Source of the DNA: JANRKN01 sp033763435
GTDB lineage: Bacteria; Planctomycetota; Phycisphaerae; Phycisphaerales; UBA1924
Assembly (NCBI GenBank): GCA_033763435.1
Contig: JANRKN010000127.1
Span: 1-41,621 of the forward strand
Reading direction: 5' to 3'
Length of the DNA: 41,621 bases
Part shown: in pieces, positions 1 to 7,181 of the stretch
Numbering within the stretch: the stretch's first letter is position 1
How the letters are laid out: each line of letters begins with the position of its first letter
Notes under the pieces: model-generated
Databases searched by the model: none
Seen by the model: the letters and a program-made list of their open reading frames with translations, nothing else
What the model was told of the DNA's origin: nothing
Position numbers and translations under genes: made by a program

Positions 1-215
1 ACGCCCTGTTAACCCCTCCGCCCGTCAACCCGAGACTCCGAGAGTTCGAGAGGATTTCGACGCACCCATGACGAGACACCCGGTGTCCTGACCGGTTGGC
101 TCTGAATCGGTCTCGAACCGAGAGCGCGGCGGGCCAAGCCCGGCAATCGCCAAACCGCTTGGATTGTGCGGGCTTTCTGGCCAACCCGCCGCGAAGGGCG
201 AAACGGGCCGCCTGT
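1..215. other. Left-edge region, no gene recognised
   Basis: No open frame here has a ribosome binding site, a recognisable protein family or coding-like residue composition. One short plus-strand frame ends in a peptide resembling LGLEPRT, which is the usual false translation of a tRNA T-arm. The stretch probably lies between the tRNA-Asn terminator and a gene beyond the window. Confidence 0.5.
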
Positions 216-246
216 AAACCAAACGACCCCGCCGTGAGGCGGGGTC
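216..246 (-). terminator. Rho-independent terminator of the tRNA-Asn gene
   Basis: A perfect 9-bp stem (GACCCCGCC at 225-233 paired with GGCGGGGTC at 238-246) closes a GTGA/TCAC loop. Read on the minus strand it is followed by the T-rich tract GTTTGGTTT (224-216). It starts about 10 nt after the 3' end of the minus-strand tRNA, so it most likely ends that transcript. Confidence 0.85.
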
Positions 247-255
247 GGAAGGAAG

Positions 256-327
256 CTCCCCGACTAGGACTCGAACCTAGAACCTAGCGGTTAACAGCCG
301 CTCGCTCTACCATTGAGCTATCGGGGA
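256..327 (-). tRNA. tRNA-Asn (anticodon GTT)
   Basis: Read on the minus strand the sequence folds into a complete cloverleaf. The acceptor stem is TCCCCGA/TCGGGGA with a G discriminator. The D-arm contains AGCTCAATGGTAGAGC. The anticodon stem is GCGGC/GCCGC around a loop with GTT, and the T-arm carries the standard TTCGAGT loop. The CCA end is not encoded (the gene is followed by CTTCC), so it must be added by CCA-adding enzyme. GTT reads Asn codons AAC and AAU. A terminator follows immediately, so the tRNA appears to be a single-gene unit. Confidence 0.96.
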
Positions 328-634
328 ATCCACCGAGACGCCGTGGCCGGCATCCGACGGGCAGGGAGCAAAGGGTACCGGACAGAGGCCAGCGGTCAAG
401 TGCCGCCCCGCGAACCCTTGCGGACCTCCGTCATCGGCTCGGCGGGGGCCGGACTTGGGACGGAGTTCGCGGATGAAGCCCGCGGGTGGATGTCCCGCCC
501 GATGCCGCACGATGAGCCTGAGGCGGGGCGAAACGCTTGCCCCGGGCGGGGTGTCGCCTACCATCCTCTCCCTCACCGCGGCCTGCCCGGCGATGACCGC
601 CCGGCTTCCGCCCCCTGAGGACGGAGATCTGGTC
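328..634. other. Intergenic region between tRNA-Asn and rpmE
   Basis: Frames crossing this 307-nt stretch have no family signature, no convincing ribosome binding site and mutually overlapping translations. The right part holds a promoter-like pair (537-564) and the rpmE ribosome binding site. The left part must also contain the tRNA-Asn promoter on the minus strand, which I could not place. Confidence 0.5.
537..564 (+). promoter_or_regulatory. Candidate sigma-70-type promoter of rpmE
   Basis: TTGCCC (537-542) is followed after 16 nt by TACCAT (559-564). Both are reasonable matches to -35 and -10 hexamers. The predicted transcript would have a leader of about 65 nt before the L31 start. It is one of the few places in the window with both hexamers. 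Confidence 0.45.
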
Positions 635-865
635 ATGAAGGACGGCATCCACCCCAAGTACTTCCACAACTGCAAGGTCTACCACAACGGTCAGGTCGTC
701 TTCGAGACCGGCGCGACCGTCCCCGAGTTGCACGTGGAAGTCTGGTCGGGCTCGCACCCGTTCTTCACGGGCAAGCAGACGTTCGTGGACGCTGCGGGCC
801 GGGTTGAGAAGTTCCAGCGCAAGTACGCCGGCGACTACTTCAAGAAGGGCGCCAAGAAGGCCTGA
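635..865 (+). CDS. rpmE: 50S ribosomal protein L31, zinc-independent type
   Basis: This 76-residue protein of the large ribosomal subunit starts MKDGIHPKY and has the SHPFFTGKQ and GRVEKFQRKY blocks that define bacterial L31. Classical zinc L31 carries two cysteine pairs. Here the first pair region reads NCKVYHNG and the second reads VEVWSGSHPF, so only one cysteine remains and zinc cannot be bound. This is the C-minus form, and the extra C-terminal tail (GDYFKKGAKKA) is lysine-rich. The ATG at 635 is preceded by a GGAG ribosome binding site about 8 nt upstream. A terminator follows at 895-927, so the gene looks like its own transcription unit. Confidence 0.95.
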   Translation: MKDGIHPKYFHNCKVYHNGQVVFETGATVPELHVEVWSGSHPFFTGKQTFVDAAGRVEKFQRKYAGDYFKKGAKKA

Positions 866-894
866 GCCCCTCGGGTTCATTCGAAAACCTCACG

Positions 895-927
895 CGGGCT
901 CGGCATGCCGGGCCCGTGTTTGTTTTT
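895..927 (+). terminator. Rho-independent terminator after rpmE
   Basis: The arms 895-905 and 906-916 form a GC-rich hairpin with one G-T pair and the central bases as loop. It is followed by TGTTTGTTTTT (917-927). It lies 30 nt after the L31 stop and just before the ribosome binding site of the next gene. Confidence 0.8.
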
Positions 928-956
928 GCACCCGCATCGCTTCCGGAGCCGTGCTC

Positions 957-1850
957 ATGACCACTCCCACCCCCACCCCCGACTCCCCCGCCGCGATCTC
1001 AGCCCCCCTGGGCGGGTTCGCGCCTGATCTGCTTGCCGGGCGCATCGCGCTTGTGACCGGTGCGGCGCGCGGCATCGGTCGCGCGTGTGCCGAGGCGCTG
1101 GCCCGCGCGGGAGCCTCGGTGGTGCTGTCGGATCTGCACGCCGGCGCCGCGGAGCGCGAGGCGCGCGAGCTCGCGTCGGCGGGCCTGAAGGTCCGGGGCC
1201 TCGCGCTCGATGTGCGCGAGGAATCGGCCTGGCGCTCGGCGATCGCGGACATCGTCGCGCGCGAGGGCCGGCTGGACATCCTCGTGAACAACGCGGGCAT
1301 CACGGGCTTTGAGCCGTATCTCGGGCCTCAGGATCCGGTCGCCTGCTCGCTCGAAACCTTCCGCATGGTGCACGCGACGAACCTCGAGGGGGTGTTCCTG
1401 GGCTGCAAGCACGCGATCCCCGCGATGAGGCGCGGGGGTGATGGCGGGGGCGGGAGCATCATCAACATGTCGTCGCGGTCGGGCGTCGTGGGCATCCCCG
1501 CGGCGTGCGCGTAAGCATCGAGCAAGGCCGCGGTGCGCAATCACACCAAGTCCGTCGCACTCTACTGCGCTCAGGCGGGCCTGAAGATCCGCTGCAACAG
1601 CCTGCACCCGGCGACGATCCTGACGCCGATGTGGGAGCCCGTGCTGGGCACCGGGCCCGAGCGCGAGGCAGCGCTCGCGGAGCTGGCGCGAGAGGTGCCG
1701 CTCGGGCGCGTCGGCACGCCCGCGGACGTGGCGCCGATGGTCGTGTTCCTGGCGAGCGATCTGAGCGCGTACATCACGGGGGCGGAGTTCACGCTCGACG
1801 GCGGGATCCTCGCGGGCGCGGCCGCGGCTCCCAAGCAACCGGCGGAGTGA
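957..1850 (+). pseudogene. SDR-family dehydrogenase interrupted by TAA at the catalytic Tyr codon
   Basis: A classical short-chain dehydrogenase/reductase (NAD(P)-dependent alcohol/ketone oxidoreductase) of 297 codons. It has the TGAARGIG nucleotide-binding motif (residues 34-41), the LVNNAG motif, a NMSSRSG segment with the catalytic Ser at about 173, and a C-terminal half with the usual IRCNSLHPATILTPM and GAEFTLDGGI segments. Codon 186 is TAA (1512-1514). The next codons read ASSK, so the stop sits exactly where the Tyr of the YxxxK active site belongs, 13 residues after the Ser as in the family. Reading frame and homology continue without a shift to 1850. The ATG at 957 has GGAG 8 nt upstream. 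Options are a recent nonsense mutation, a sequencing error (TAC/TAT to TAA) or, less likely, readthrough. A truncated 185-residue product would lack Tyr and Lys and should be inactive. Confidence 0.85.
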
Positions 1851-1880
1851 TCGGCTCGCCCACCGGTCGCCCTGTCGGAC

Positions 1881-1907
1881 CATTCAATCCGTATATGCGG
1901 ATGAATG
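1881..1907. repeat. Inverted repeat upstream of metH
   Basis: CATTCA-A-TCCG at 1881-1891 pairs with CGGA-TGAATG at 1898-1907, with one bulged base and a TATATG centre. It lies in the 93-nt gap between the broken SDR gene and metH, just upstream of the candidate metH promoter. It could be an operator or the remnant of an SDR terminator, although no T-tract follows. Confidence 0.5.
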
Positions 1908-1929
1908 GATAATGCTGGCCCGAAGGGTC

Positions 1930-1935
1930 TACAGT
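1930..1935 (+). promoter_or_regulatory. Candidate -10 element for metH (short-spacing class)
   Basis: TACAGT ends 8 nt before the chosen metH ATG at 1944, and no Shine-Dalgarno lies between. With a typical -10 to start-site distance the transcript would begin at or within a few bases of the ATG. No clear -35 is visible. Confidence 0.35.
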
Positions 1936-1943
1936 TGGGCCTC

Positions 1944-4900
1944 ATGAGCAGCCGCTTTGCCCAGGAAGTGTCCCGCCGGGTCGTCGTGTTCGATGGCGCG
2001 ATGGGCACCGCAATCCATCAGGTGCCGTTGGCGGTCGACACAGACTACTGCGGCTGCGAGAACTGCACGGACATCCTCGCGCAGACGCGGCCCGACGTGA
2101 TTCAGACGATCCACGAGTCGTTCCTCGCGGCGGGCGTGGACGCGGTCGAGACCGATTCTTTCGGGGCGAGCGAGCTGGTGCTCGCGGAGTTCGGGATTGC
2201 GGACCGGACGAGGGCGCTGAACAAGGCCGCGGCGGAGGTCGCGCGCGCCGCGTGCGAGAAGTATCACTCGTCCGACAAGCCGCGGTTCGTCGTGGGCTCG
2301 ATGGGCCCGGGCACGCGGCTGATCACGCTGGGCAACACCGACTGGGCGTCGATGTTCGCGAGCTATCGCGAGCAGGCGCGCGGGCTGCTCGACGGCGGCG
2401 TGGACGCCTTCATCATCGAAACCTGCCAGGACCTCTTGCAGGTCAAGTGCGCGATCAACGCGGTGCTCGCGGCGCTGGACGAGCGCGGGCGCTCGGCGCT
2501 CGATGTCCCGATCCTCGCGTCGGTCACGATCGAGTCGACAGGCACGATGCTGCTGGGGACGGAGATTGCGGCGGCGGCGACGGCGCTGGAGGATTATCCG
2601 ATCCTGTCGCTGGGGCTCAACTGCGCGACGGGGCCCGTGGAGATGGCCGAGCACGTCCAGTGGCTCGGCAAGCACTGGGCCAGGCGCGATGGCAGTCCGC
2701 GTCCGATCAGCGTGATGCCCAACGCGGGGCTGCCCGTGCTCGTCGAAGGACGCACTGAGTACCCGCTCAAGCCGGGGCCGTTCGTCGAGGCGATGCTGAA
2801 GTTCATCGAGCGCGACGGCGTGGGGATCGTCGGCGGGTGCTGCGGCACGACGCCCGAACATCTGCGGCTTCTGGTGGAGGCGGTGGGCCGTCGGCCCGCG
2901 CCGATTTCGCCCCGGAGCAGGCCCCGCAAGTCATGCGCATCGCTGTACACGCCCGTGGAGTATCGGCAGGACAACTCGTTCCTGATCGTGGGCGAGCGGA
3001 TGAACGCGTCGGGCTCGCGGGCGTTCAAGAAGCTGCTGGAGGCCGAGGACTGGGACGGGATCGTGTCGCTGGCCAAGGAACAGACGCGCGAGGGCGCGCA
3101 CGTGCTCGACCTGAACGTCGACTACGCGGGCCGGGACAACGTCCGGGACATGACGGAGGTGGTCCGGCGTGTGGTGAGGCAGGTCGACGCGCCGCTGATG
3201 ATCGACTCGACGCAGATTGCGACGATCGAGGCGGGGCTCAAGCACGCGGGCGGCAAGTGCATCATCAACTCGGCGAACTTCGAGGACGGGGAAGAGAAGT
3301 TTGACCGGGTGCTGCACCTTGCTCGCACGTATGGCGCGGGCGTGGTGATCGGCACGATCGACGAGGACAAGCAGGCCGCGATGGCCCGCACCGCCGAGCG
3401 CAAGGTCGCGATTGCCCGCCGGGCGATCGAGCGCGCGATGAACGTCCACGGGCTGGACCCGGCGGACATTCTGATCGATCCGCTGGTGCTTCCCATCTCG
3501 ACGGGCATGGAAGAAGACCGGCGCAGCGCGCTGGAGCTCGTCGAGGGCGTCAGGCGCATCAGCGCGGAGTTCCCCGCGGTGCAGACGGTCGTCGGGCTCT
3601 CGAACGTCTCGTTCGGGCTCTCGCCCGCGGCGCGCGTTGTGCTCAATTCGGCGCTGCTGCACGAGCTGCGCGAGGCCGGGCTCACGGGCGCGATCGTGCA
3701 CGCGAGCAAGATCCTGCCCCGCACCAAGATCACCGACGAGCAGTGGGCTCTGGCGACGGACCTGATCTACGACCGTCGAACGAACGGCGACCCGTTGCAG
3801 AAGTTCATCGACCTCTTCGCGTCGCAGACGCAGGCGGCAAAGCCCGCCGAGGAGCGCGCGGCGGCCAGGACGATCGAGGAGCGGCTGCGGGCGCACATCA
3901 TCGACGGCGAGAAGCGCGGACTTGACGCAACGATCGCGGAGGCGCTCAAGAAGTATCGCCCGCTGGACATCATCAACGACCACCTGCTGGACGGGATGAA
4001 GACCGTCGGCGAGCTGTTCGGCTCGGGGCGGATGCAGCTGCCGTTCGTGCTGCAGTCGGCCGAGGTGATGAAGATGGCGGTCGCGCAGCTCGAGCCGCTG
4101 ATGGACCGTGTGCAGGGGCAGACCAAGGGCACGCTGGTGCTCGCGACGGTCAAGGGCGACGTGCACGACATCGGGAAGAACCTCGTCGACATCATCCTGA
4201 CCAACAACGGGTACAAGGTCGTCAACCTCGGCATCAAGCAGCCGCTGAGCGCGATGATCCAGGCCTGGCAGGAGCACAAGGCCGACGCGATCGGCATGTC
4301 GGGCCTGCTCGTCAAGAGCGTAAACGTGATGGAGGAGAACCTGCGCGAGCTGAACGCGGCGGGCCTGCGCCCGAGCGTGATCCTGGGCGGCGCGGCGCTC
4401 ACGCGGCACTACTGCGAAGGGCACCTGCGCGAGGTGTATCAGGGCGCGTGCATCTACGGCAAGGACGCGTTCGACGGGCTGCGGATCATGGACCTGCTCA
4501 CCACGGGCAAGGGCGAGACGCTGCTCGCCGAGGCCAAGCTGCGGATGACCAAGCGCACCGCGGCGGAGGATCTCATCAACGAGAACCGCAAGCGGAAGAT
4601 GGCGGTGGTGCCGGCGGGTGAGTCGAGCGCGCGGGACGAAGCGGGCGACGCGCCGCGGGTCCGGAGTGATGTGGCGCTCGATGTGCCCGTGCCGCGGGCG
4701 CCGTTCTTCGGCTCGCGCGTGGTGACGGATCTGGACCTGGATGAGATCTACAACTTCATCAACCCGGTCGCGCTGTTCCGCGGGCAGTGGCAGTTCAAGA
4801 AGGGCGCACTGAGCGATGCGGAGTATGAGCGTGTGCTCGAGGACGATGTGAGGCCGATCTTCGAGCGGCTCAAGGCGCGCTGCCGAGACGAGAAGATCCT

Positions 4901-5483
4901 CGAGCCTCGCGTGGTGTACGGCTATTTCCCGTGCAACAGCGACGGCGACGACCTGGTGATCTTCGACGCGGCGGATCATGGGCGCGAGATTCAGCGCCTG
5001 AAGTTCCCGCGCCAGCCCGACAAGCGCCGGCTGTGCATCAGCGACTTCTTCAGGCCCATCGAGAGCGGCGAGCTCGACGTGCTCGGGCTGCACTGCGTGA
5101 CGATGGGGCGGCGTGTGAGCGAAGAGGCCAAGAAACTCTTCGAGCGCAACGACTACACGGAGTATCTGTATCTGCACGGGATGGGCGTGGAGTGCGCCGA
5201 GGCGCTGGCGGAGCTCTGGCACAAGCGGATGCGCCAGGAGCTGGGGATTTCGGGCGAGGACGCGCCGCGGGTGAGGGATCTGTTCACGCAGAAGTACCGC
5301 GGCTCGCGGTACAGCTTCGGCTATCCGGCGTGCCCGGACATGTCGATGCAGGAGACGCTGTGGGCGCTGATCGAGCCGGGACGGATCGGGTGCGAGCTGA
5401 CGGAGAACTGGCAGATCGACCCTGAGCAGAGCACGAGCGCGATCATCGTGCACCACCCCGAGGCGAAGTACTTCAACGTGTGA
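1944..5483 (+). CDS. metH: Cobalamin-dependent methionine synthase
   Basis: Transfers a methyl group from 5-methyltetrahydrofolate via methylcobalamin to homocysteine, giving methionine and tetrahydrofolate in the cytoplasm. All four modules are present in 1179 residues. The homocysteine domain begins VFDGAMGT and has zinc-binding Cys at about 227 (GLNCATGP) and 299/300 (GGCCGTT). The pterin-binding domain spans roughly 350-630. The B12 cap and B12 domain follow, with DVHDIGKN, where His741 is the lower cobalt ligand. The C-terminal reactivation domain binds S-adenosylmethionine and has YFPCNSDGDD and RYSFGYPACPD. The length is close to that of E. coli MetH (1227). The ATG at 1944 (MSSRFAQEV) is chosen because it fits the family N-terminus; an in-frame ATG at 1905 would add 13 residues. 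Neither has a clear ribosome binding site. The gene ends 5 nt before the end of the convergent permease gene. Confidence 0.97.
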   Translation: MSSRFAQEVSRRVVVFDGAMGTAIHQVPLAVDTDYCGCENCTDILAQTRPDVIQTIHESFLAAGVDAVETDSFGASELVLAEFGIADRTRALNKAAAEVARAACEKYHSSDKPRFVVGSMGPGTRLITLGNTDWASMFASYREQARGLLDGGVDAFIIETCQDLLQVKCAINAVLAALDERGRSALDVPILASVTIESTGTMLLGTEIAAAATALEDYPILSLGLNCATGPVEMAEHVQWLGKHWARRDGSPRPISVMPNAGLPVLVEGRTEYPLKPGPFVEAMLKFIERDGVGIVGGCCGTTPEHLRLLVEAVGRRPAPISPRSRPRKSCASLYTPVEYRQDNSFLIVGERMNASGSRAFKKLLEAEDWDGIVSLAKEQTREGAHVLDLNVDYAGRDNVRDMTEVVRRVVRQVDAPLMIDSTQIATIEAGLKHAGGKCIINSANFEDGEEKFDRVLHLARTYGAGVVIGTIDEDKQAAMARTAERKVAIARRAIERAMNVHGLDPADILIDPLVLPISTGMEEDRRSALELVEGVRRISAEFPAVQTVVGLSNVSFGLSPAARVVLNSALLHELREAGLTGAIVHASKILPRTKITDEQWALATDLIYDRRTNGDPLQKFIDLFASQTQAAKPAEERAAARTIEERLRAHIIDGEKRGLDATIAEALKKYRPLDIINDHLLDGMKTVGELFGSGRMQLPFVLQSAEVMKMAVAQLEPLMDRVQGQTKGTLVLATVKGDVHDIGKNLVDIILTNNGYKVVNLGIKQPLSAMIQAWQEHKADAIGMSGLLVKSVNVMEENLRELNAAGLRPSVILGGAALTRHYCEGHLREVYQGACIYGKDAFDGLRIMDLLTTGKGETLLAEAKLRMTKRTAAEDLINENRKRKMAVVPAGESSARDEAGDAPRVRSDVALDVPVPRAPFFGSRVVTDLDLDEIYNFINPVALFRGQWQFKKGALSDAEYERVLEDDVRPIFERLKARCRDEKILEPRVVYGYFPCNSDGDDLVIFDAADHGREIQRLKFPRQPDKRRLCISDFFRPIESGELDVLGLHCVTMGRRVSEEAKKLFERNDYTEYLYLHGMGVECAEALAELWHKRMRQELGISGEDAPRVRDLFTQKYRGSRYSFGYPACPDMSMQETLWALIEPGRIGCELTENWQIDPEQSTSAIIVHHPEAKYFNV

Positions 5484-5488
5484 GCCTG

Positions 5489-6505
5489 TCAGTCGCGCAC
5501 GCCGCGGCGGAGCATCGCGATCAGCACGGGGCCGCCGATGAGCGCGGTGATGACGCCGATCGGCAGTCGGCCGGCGTCCAGGGGCAGGAGCTTGACGAGC
5601 GCGTCGGCGCCGACCAGCAGCGCCGCGCCCGCGAGCATTGCCGCGGGGATCAGCGTGCGGTGCCGGGGCCCGGCGAGGATCCGCGCCATGTGCGGGCAGA
5701 CGAGGCCCACGAAGCCGATCGGGCCCGCGAGCACCACGGCGCCCGCGGCGAGGATGCCCGACGCGATGAACAGAAACGCCCGCACGCGCGCCAGCGGCAC
5801 GCCCACGGACCGGGCCTCTTCGTCGCTCAGGCTGCTCGCGTCGAGTGAGCGCGCGATGCCGAGCCCCGCGGCCGCGGCGGCCAGCGTGAGCGCCCCCACC
5901 GGCACGACGTGCGCGAGGGTGAGTTCGTCGGAGATCGAACCCAGCAGCCAGCGCGAGGCGGCAAAGCCGCGGTCGGGCATGAGGTGCTTGACGAGCAGCG
6001 TGCCGGCGGAGCAGATGATCGAGACGATCACGCCCGTGAGGATGAGCGTGACGGGCTGGAGGATGCCTCGCCGACGCGAGAGGACGAAGACGAGCGCGAG
6101 CGCCGCGCCCGCGCCAAGGACCGCGGCCGGGCCCGCGACGGCGATCGAGGGCATCGAGACGGCGGCGAGTGTGAGGGCGGGCGCCGCGACGGCGCTGATG
6201 TATGCCGAGAGCATGACGCCCAGCCCCGCGCCCGAGGCCAGGCCCAGCAGGTCGGGTGAGGCGAGGGGATTGCGGAGGAGGGTCTGGAGGTAGACGCCCG
6301 CGAGGGCGAGGGCGGCGCCGACGACCGCGCCCGCGGCGATTCTCTGGACGCGAAGATCCAGAACATCCGCCGAGGCCGGCCAGCCCCAGAGGCCCGTGAC
6401 GGTTCGGCCGTCGCCCCCGGCCAGCAGCCGGACCGCCACGGCCGCGGCGAGCAGCAGCGCGAGCAGCCCGAGGGCCAAGGCGGGATGGAGTCGGCGGGCG
6501 GTCAT
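5489..6505 (-). CDS. FecCD/BtuC-family ABC transporter permease
   Basis: A 338-residue inner-membrane protein with about nine to ten hydrophobic segments. Family signatures include RNPLASPDLLGLASGAGLGV near residue 78, the GPIGFVGLVCPHMAR cytoplasmic coupling-helix region and the C-terminal GVITALIGGPVLIAML. This family forms the channel of ABC importers for ferric siderophores, haem or cobalamin. Its usual partners, a periplasmic binding protein and an ATPase, are not within this window. The gene converges on metH with only 5 nt between the stop codons. A cobalamin role is attractive because MetH needs B12, but iron-siderophore uptake fits the sequence equally well. The ATG at 6505 lacks a strong ribosome binding site. 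Confidence 0.9.
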   Translation of the reverse strand: MTARRLHPALALGLLALLLAAAVAVRLLAGGDGRTVTGLWGWPASADVLDLRVQRIAAGAVVGAALALAGVYLQTLLRNPLASPDLLGLASGAGLGVMLSAYISAVAAPALTLAAVSMPSIAVAGPAAVLGAGAALALVFVLSRRRGILQPVTLILTGVIVSIICSAGTLLVKHLMPDRGFAASRWLLGSISDELTLAHVVPVGALTLAAAAAGLGIARSLDASSLSDEEARSVGVPLARVRAFLFIASGILAAGAVVLAGPIGFVGLVCPHMARILAGPRHRTLIPAAMLAGAALLVGADALVKLLPLDAGRLPIGVITALIGGPVLIAMLRRGVRD

Positions 6506-6548
6506 GGGGAGCCTGTCAGGAGGGTGAGGCGTCGTCGGGCGGATGGGG

Positions 6549-6554
6549 AGCGTA
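6549..6554 (-). promoter_or_regulatory. Candidate -10 element for the FecCD permease
   Basis: TACGCT on the minus strand lies 43 nt upstream of the permease ATG. The same bases overlap TATCAT (6553-6558) on the plus strand, a possible -10 for atpC, so the divergent pair may share a compact promoter region. No -35 was recognised. Confidence 0.3.
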
Positions 6555-6599
6555 TCATCCGCCCCGCGGACCGGACCCGGGTTCTGAGTGATCGGAACC

Positions 6600-6613
6600 G
6601 GCCTGCGCAGGCC
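6600..6613. repeat. 14-bp perfect palindrome upstream of atpC
   Basis: GGCCTGCGCAGGCC is self-complementary and ends 7 nt before the GAGG ribosome binding site (6621-6624) of the epsilon subunit gene. It could form a small leader hairpin that affects translation, or act as a protein-binding site. In DNA this rich in GC it may also be chance. Confidence 0.4.
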
Positions 6614-6632
6614 GCATTGCGAGGACTTTGCC

Positions 6633-7085
6633 TTGGCTCAGAAGACCTTCCACTGCCGCGTCGTCACCCCCACCGCCAAGCTCGTGGACGAGGAAGTCAC
6701 GTACGCCTCGCTGCCGGCGTGGGACGGCCTCATGGGCGTGCTGCCGGGTCGGGCGCCGATCGTTGCGCGGCTTGGGCTGGGCGAGCTTCGGCTGGACTTC
6801 CCCGAGACGACCAAGGGCGGCAGCAAGGCCGGCGGGTCGCGCGGTTTCCTGGTCGAGGGCGGCTTCGTCCAGATGTCCAGCGCGGGGATGATGATCCTCG
6901 CGGAGAAGGCGACGCCGGTGGAAGAGATCAGCTCGCAGAAGGCCGAGGAAGAGCTGCGGGCGCTGACGAGCAAGTCGATCCCGGCGAACACGCCTAACCG
7001 CCTCGCGGAAGTCGCGAAGCTTCAGAAGCAGGTCGAGGTCGCGCGGGCGAAGGTCGGCGTCTCGCGCCGTGGCGGCGGGATCTGA
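6633..7085 (+). CDS. atpC: F-type ATP synthase epsilon subunit
   Basis: The epsilon subunit sits on the central stalk of F1, links gamma rotation to the catalytic head and can inhibit ATP hydrolysis. The 150-residue product has the N-terminal beta-sandwich with TFHCRVVTPTAKLV, LPAWDGLMGVLPGRAPIV (the conserved GxxGVLPxHxP-type turn) and VEGGFVQMSSAGMMILAE. A helical C-terminal hairpin follows (about residues 95-140). An insertion after LRLDFPET (KGGSKAGGSRG) makes it slightly longer than typical. The start is taken as TTG at 6633 because GAGG at 6621-6624 is well spaced; an upstream GTG at 6588 would add 15 unrelated residues. No other atp gene is adjacent, although atpC normally follows atpD. 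Confidence 0.9.
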   Translation: MAQKTFHCRVVTPTAKLVDEEVTYASLPAWDGLMGVLPGRAPIVARLGLGELRLDFPETTKGGSKAGGSRGFLVEGGFVQMSSAGMMILAEKATPVEEISSQKAEEELRALTSKSIPANTPNRLAEVAKLQKQVEVARAKVGVSRRGGGI

Positions 7086-7109
7086 CCCGGTATCCAATCA
7101 CAGAACACG

Positions 7110-7147
7110 ACACCGCTGGCGCCCGAGGCCGGCGGTGTGTTGCCTTT
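7110..7147 (+). terminator. Hairpin terminator between atpC and putA
   Basis: An 11-bp stem (7110-7120 with 7128-7138, one G-T pair) has a 7-nt loop and is followed on the plus strand by GTTGCCTTT. It sits 24 nt after the atpC stop. The same hairpin also lies about 44 nt downstream of the putA stop on the minus strand, so it may serve both convergent genes, although the T-tract is weak in either direction. Confidence 0.6.
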
Positions 7148-7181
7148 GGGGATGAAGGGCGGGCGCGTGAGACGCCCAGAT

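Noticed and set aside
100..125. T-arm-like sequence suggesting a second tRNA near the left edge
   Set aside because: Read on the minus strand it resembles GGTTCGAGACC, but no anticodon arm, D-arm or matching acceptor strand is found.
96..287. A short plus-strand frame ending in LGLEPRT
   Set aside because: This is the classic false protein created by reading through a tRNA T-arm.
804..956. Upstream extension of the SDR frame through the rpmE terminator
   Set aside because: The extension would overlap rpmE and its terminator. The ATG at 957 has a good ribosome binding site and gives a normal SDR N-terminus.
1851..1943. Possible cobalamin, SAM or SAH riboswitch upstream of metH
   Set aside because: The gap is only 93 nt and lacks the conserved boxes of these riboswitches; only a simple inverted repeat is present.
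2931..5456. An 841-codon open frame antisense to metH
   Set aside because: It is the mirror of a high-GC coding gene: Arg/His/Leu/Asp-rich, with no family motif and no ribosome binding site. The sense frame is an unmistakable MetH.
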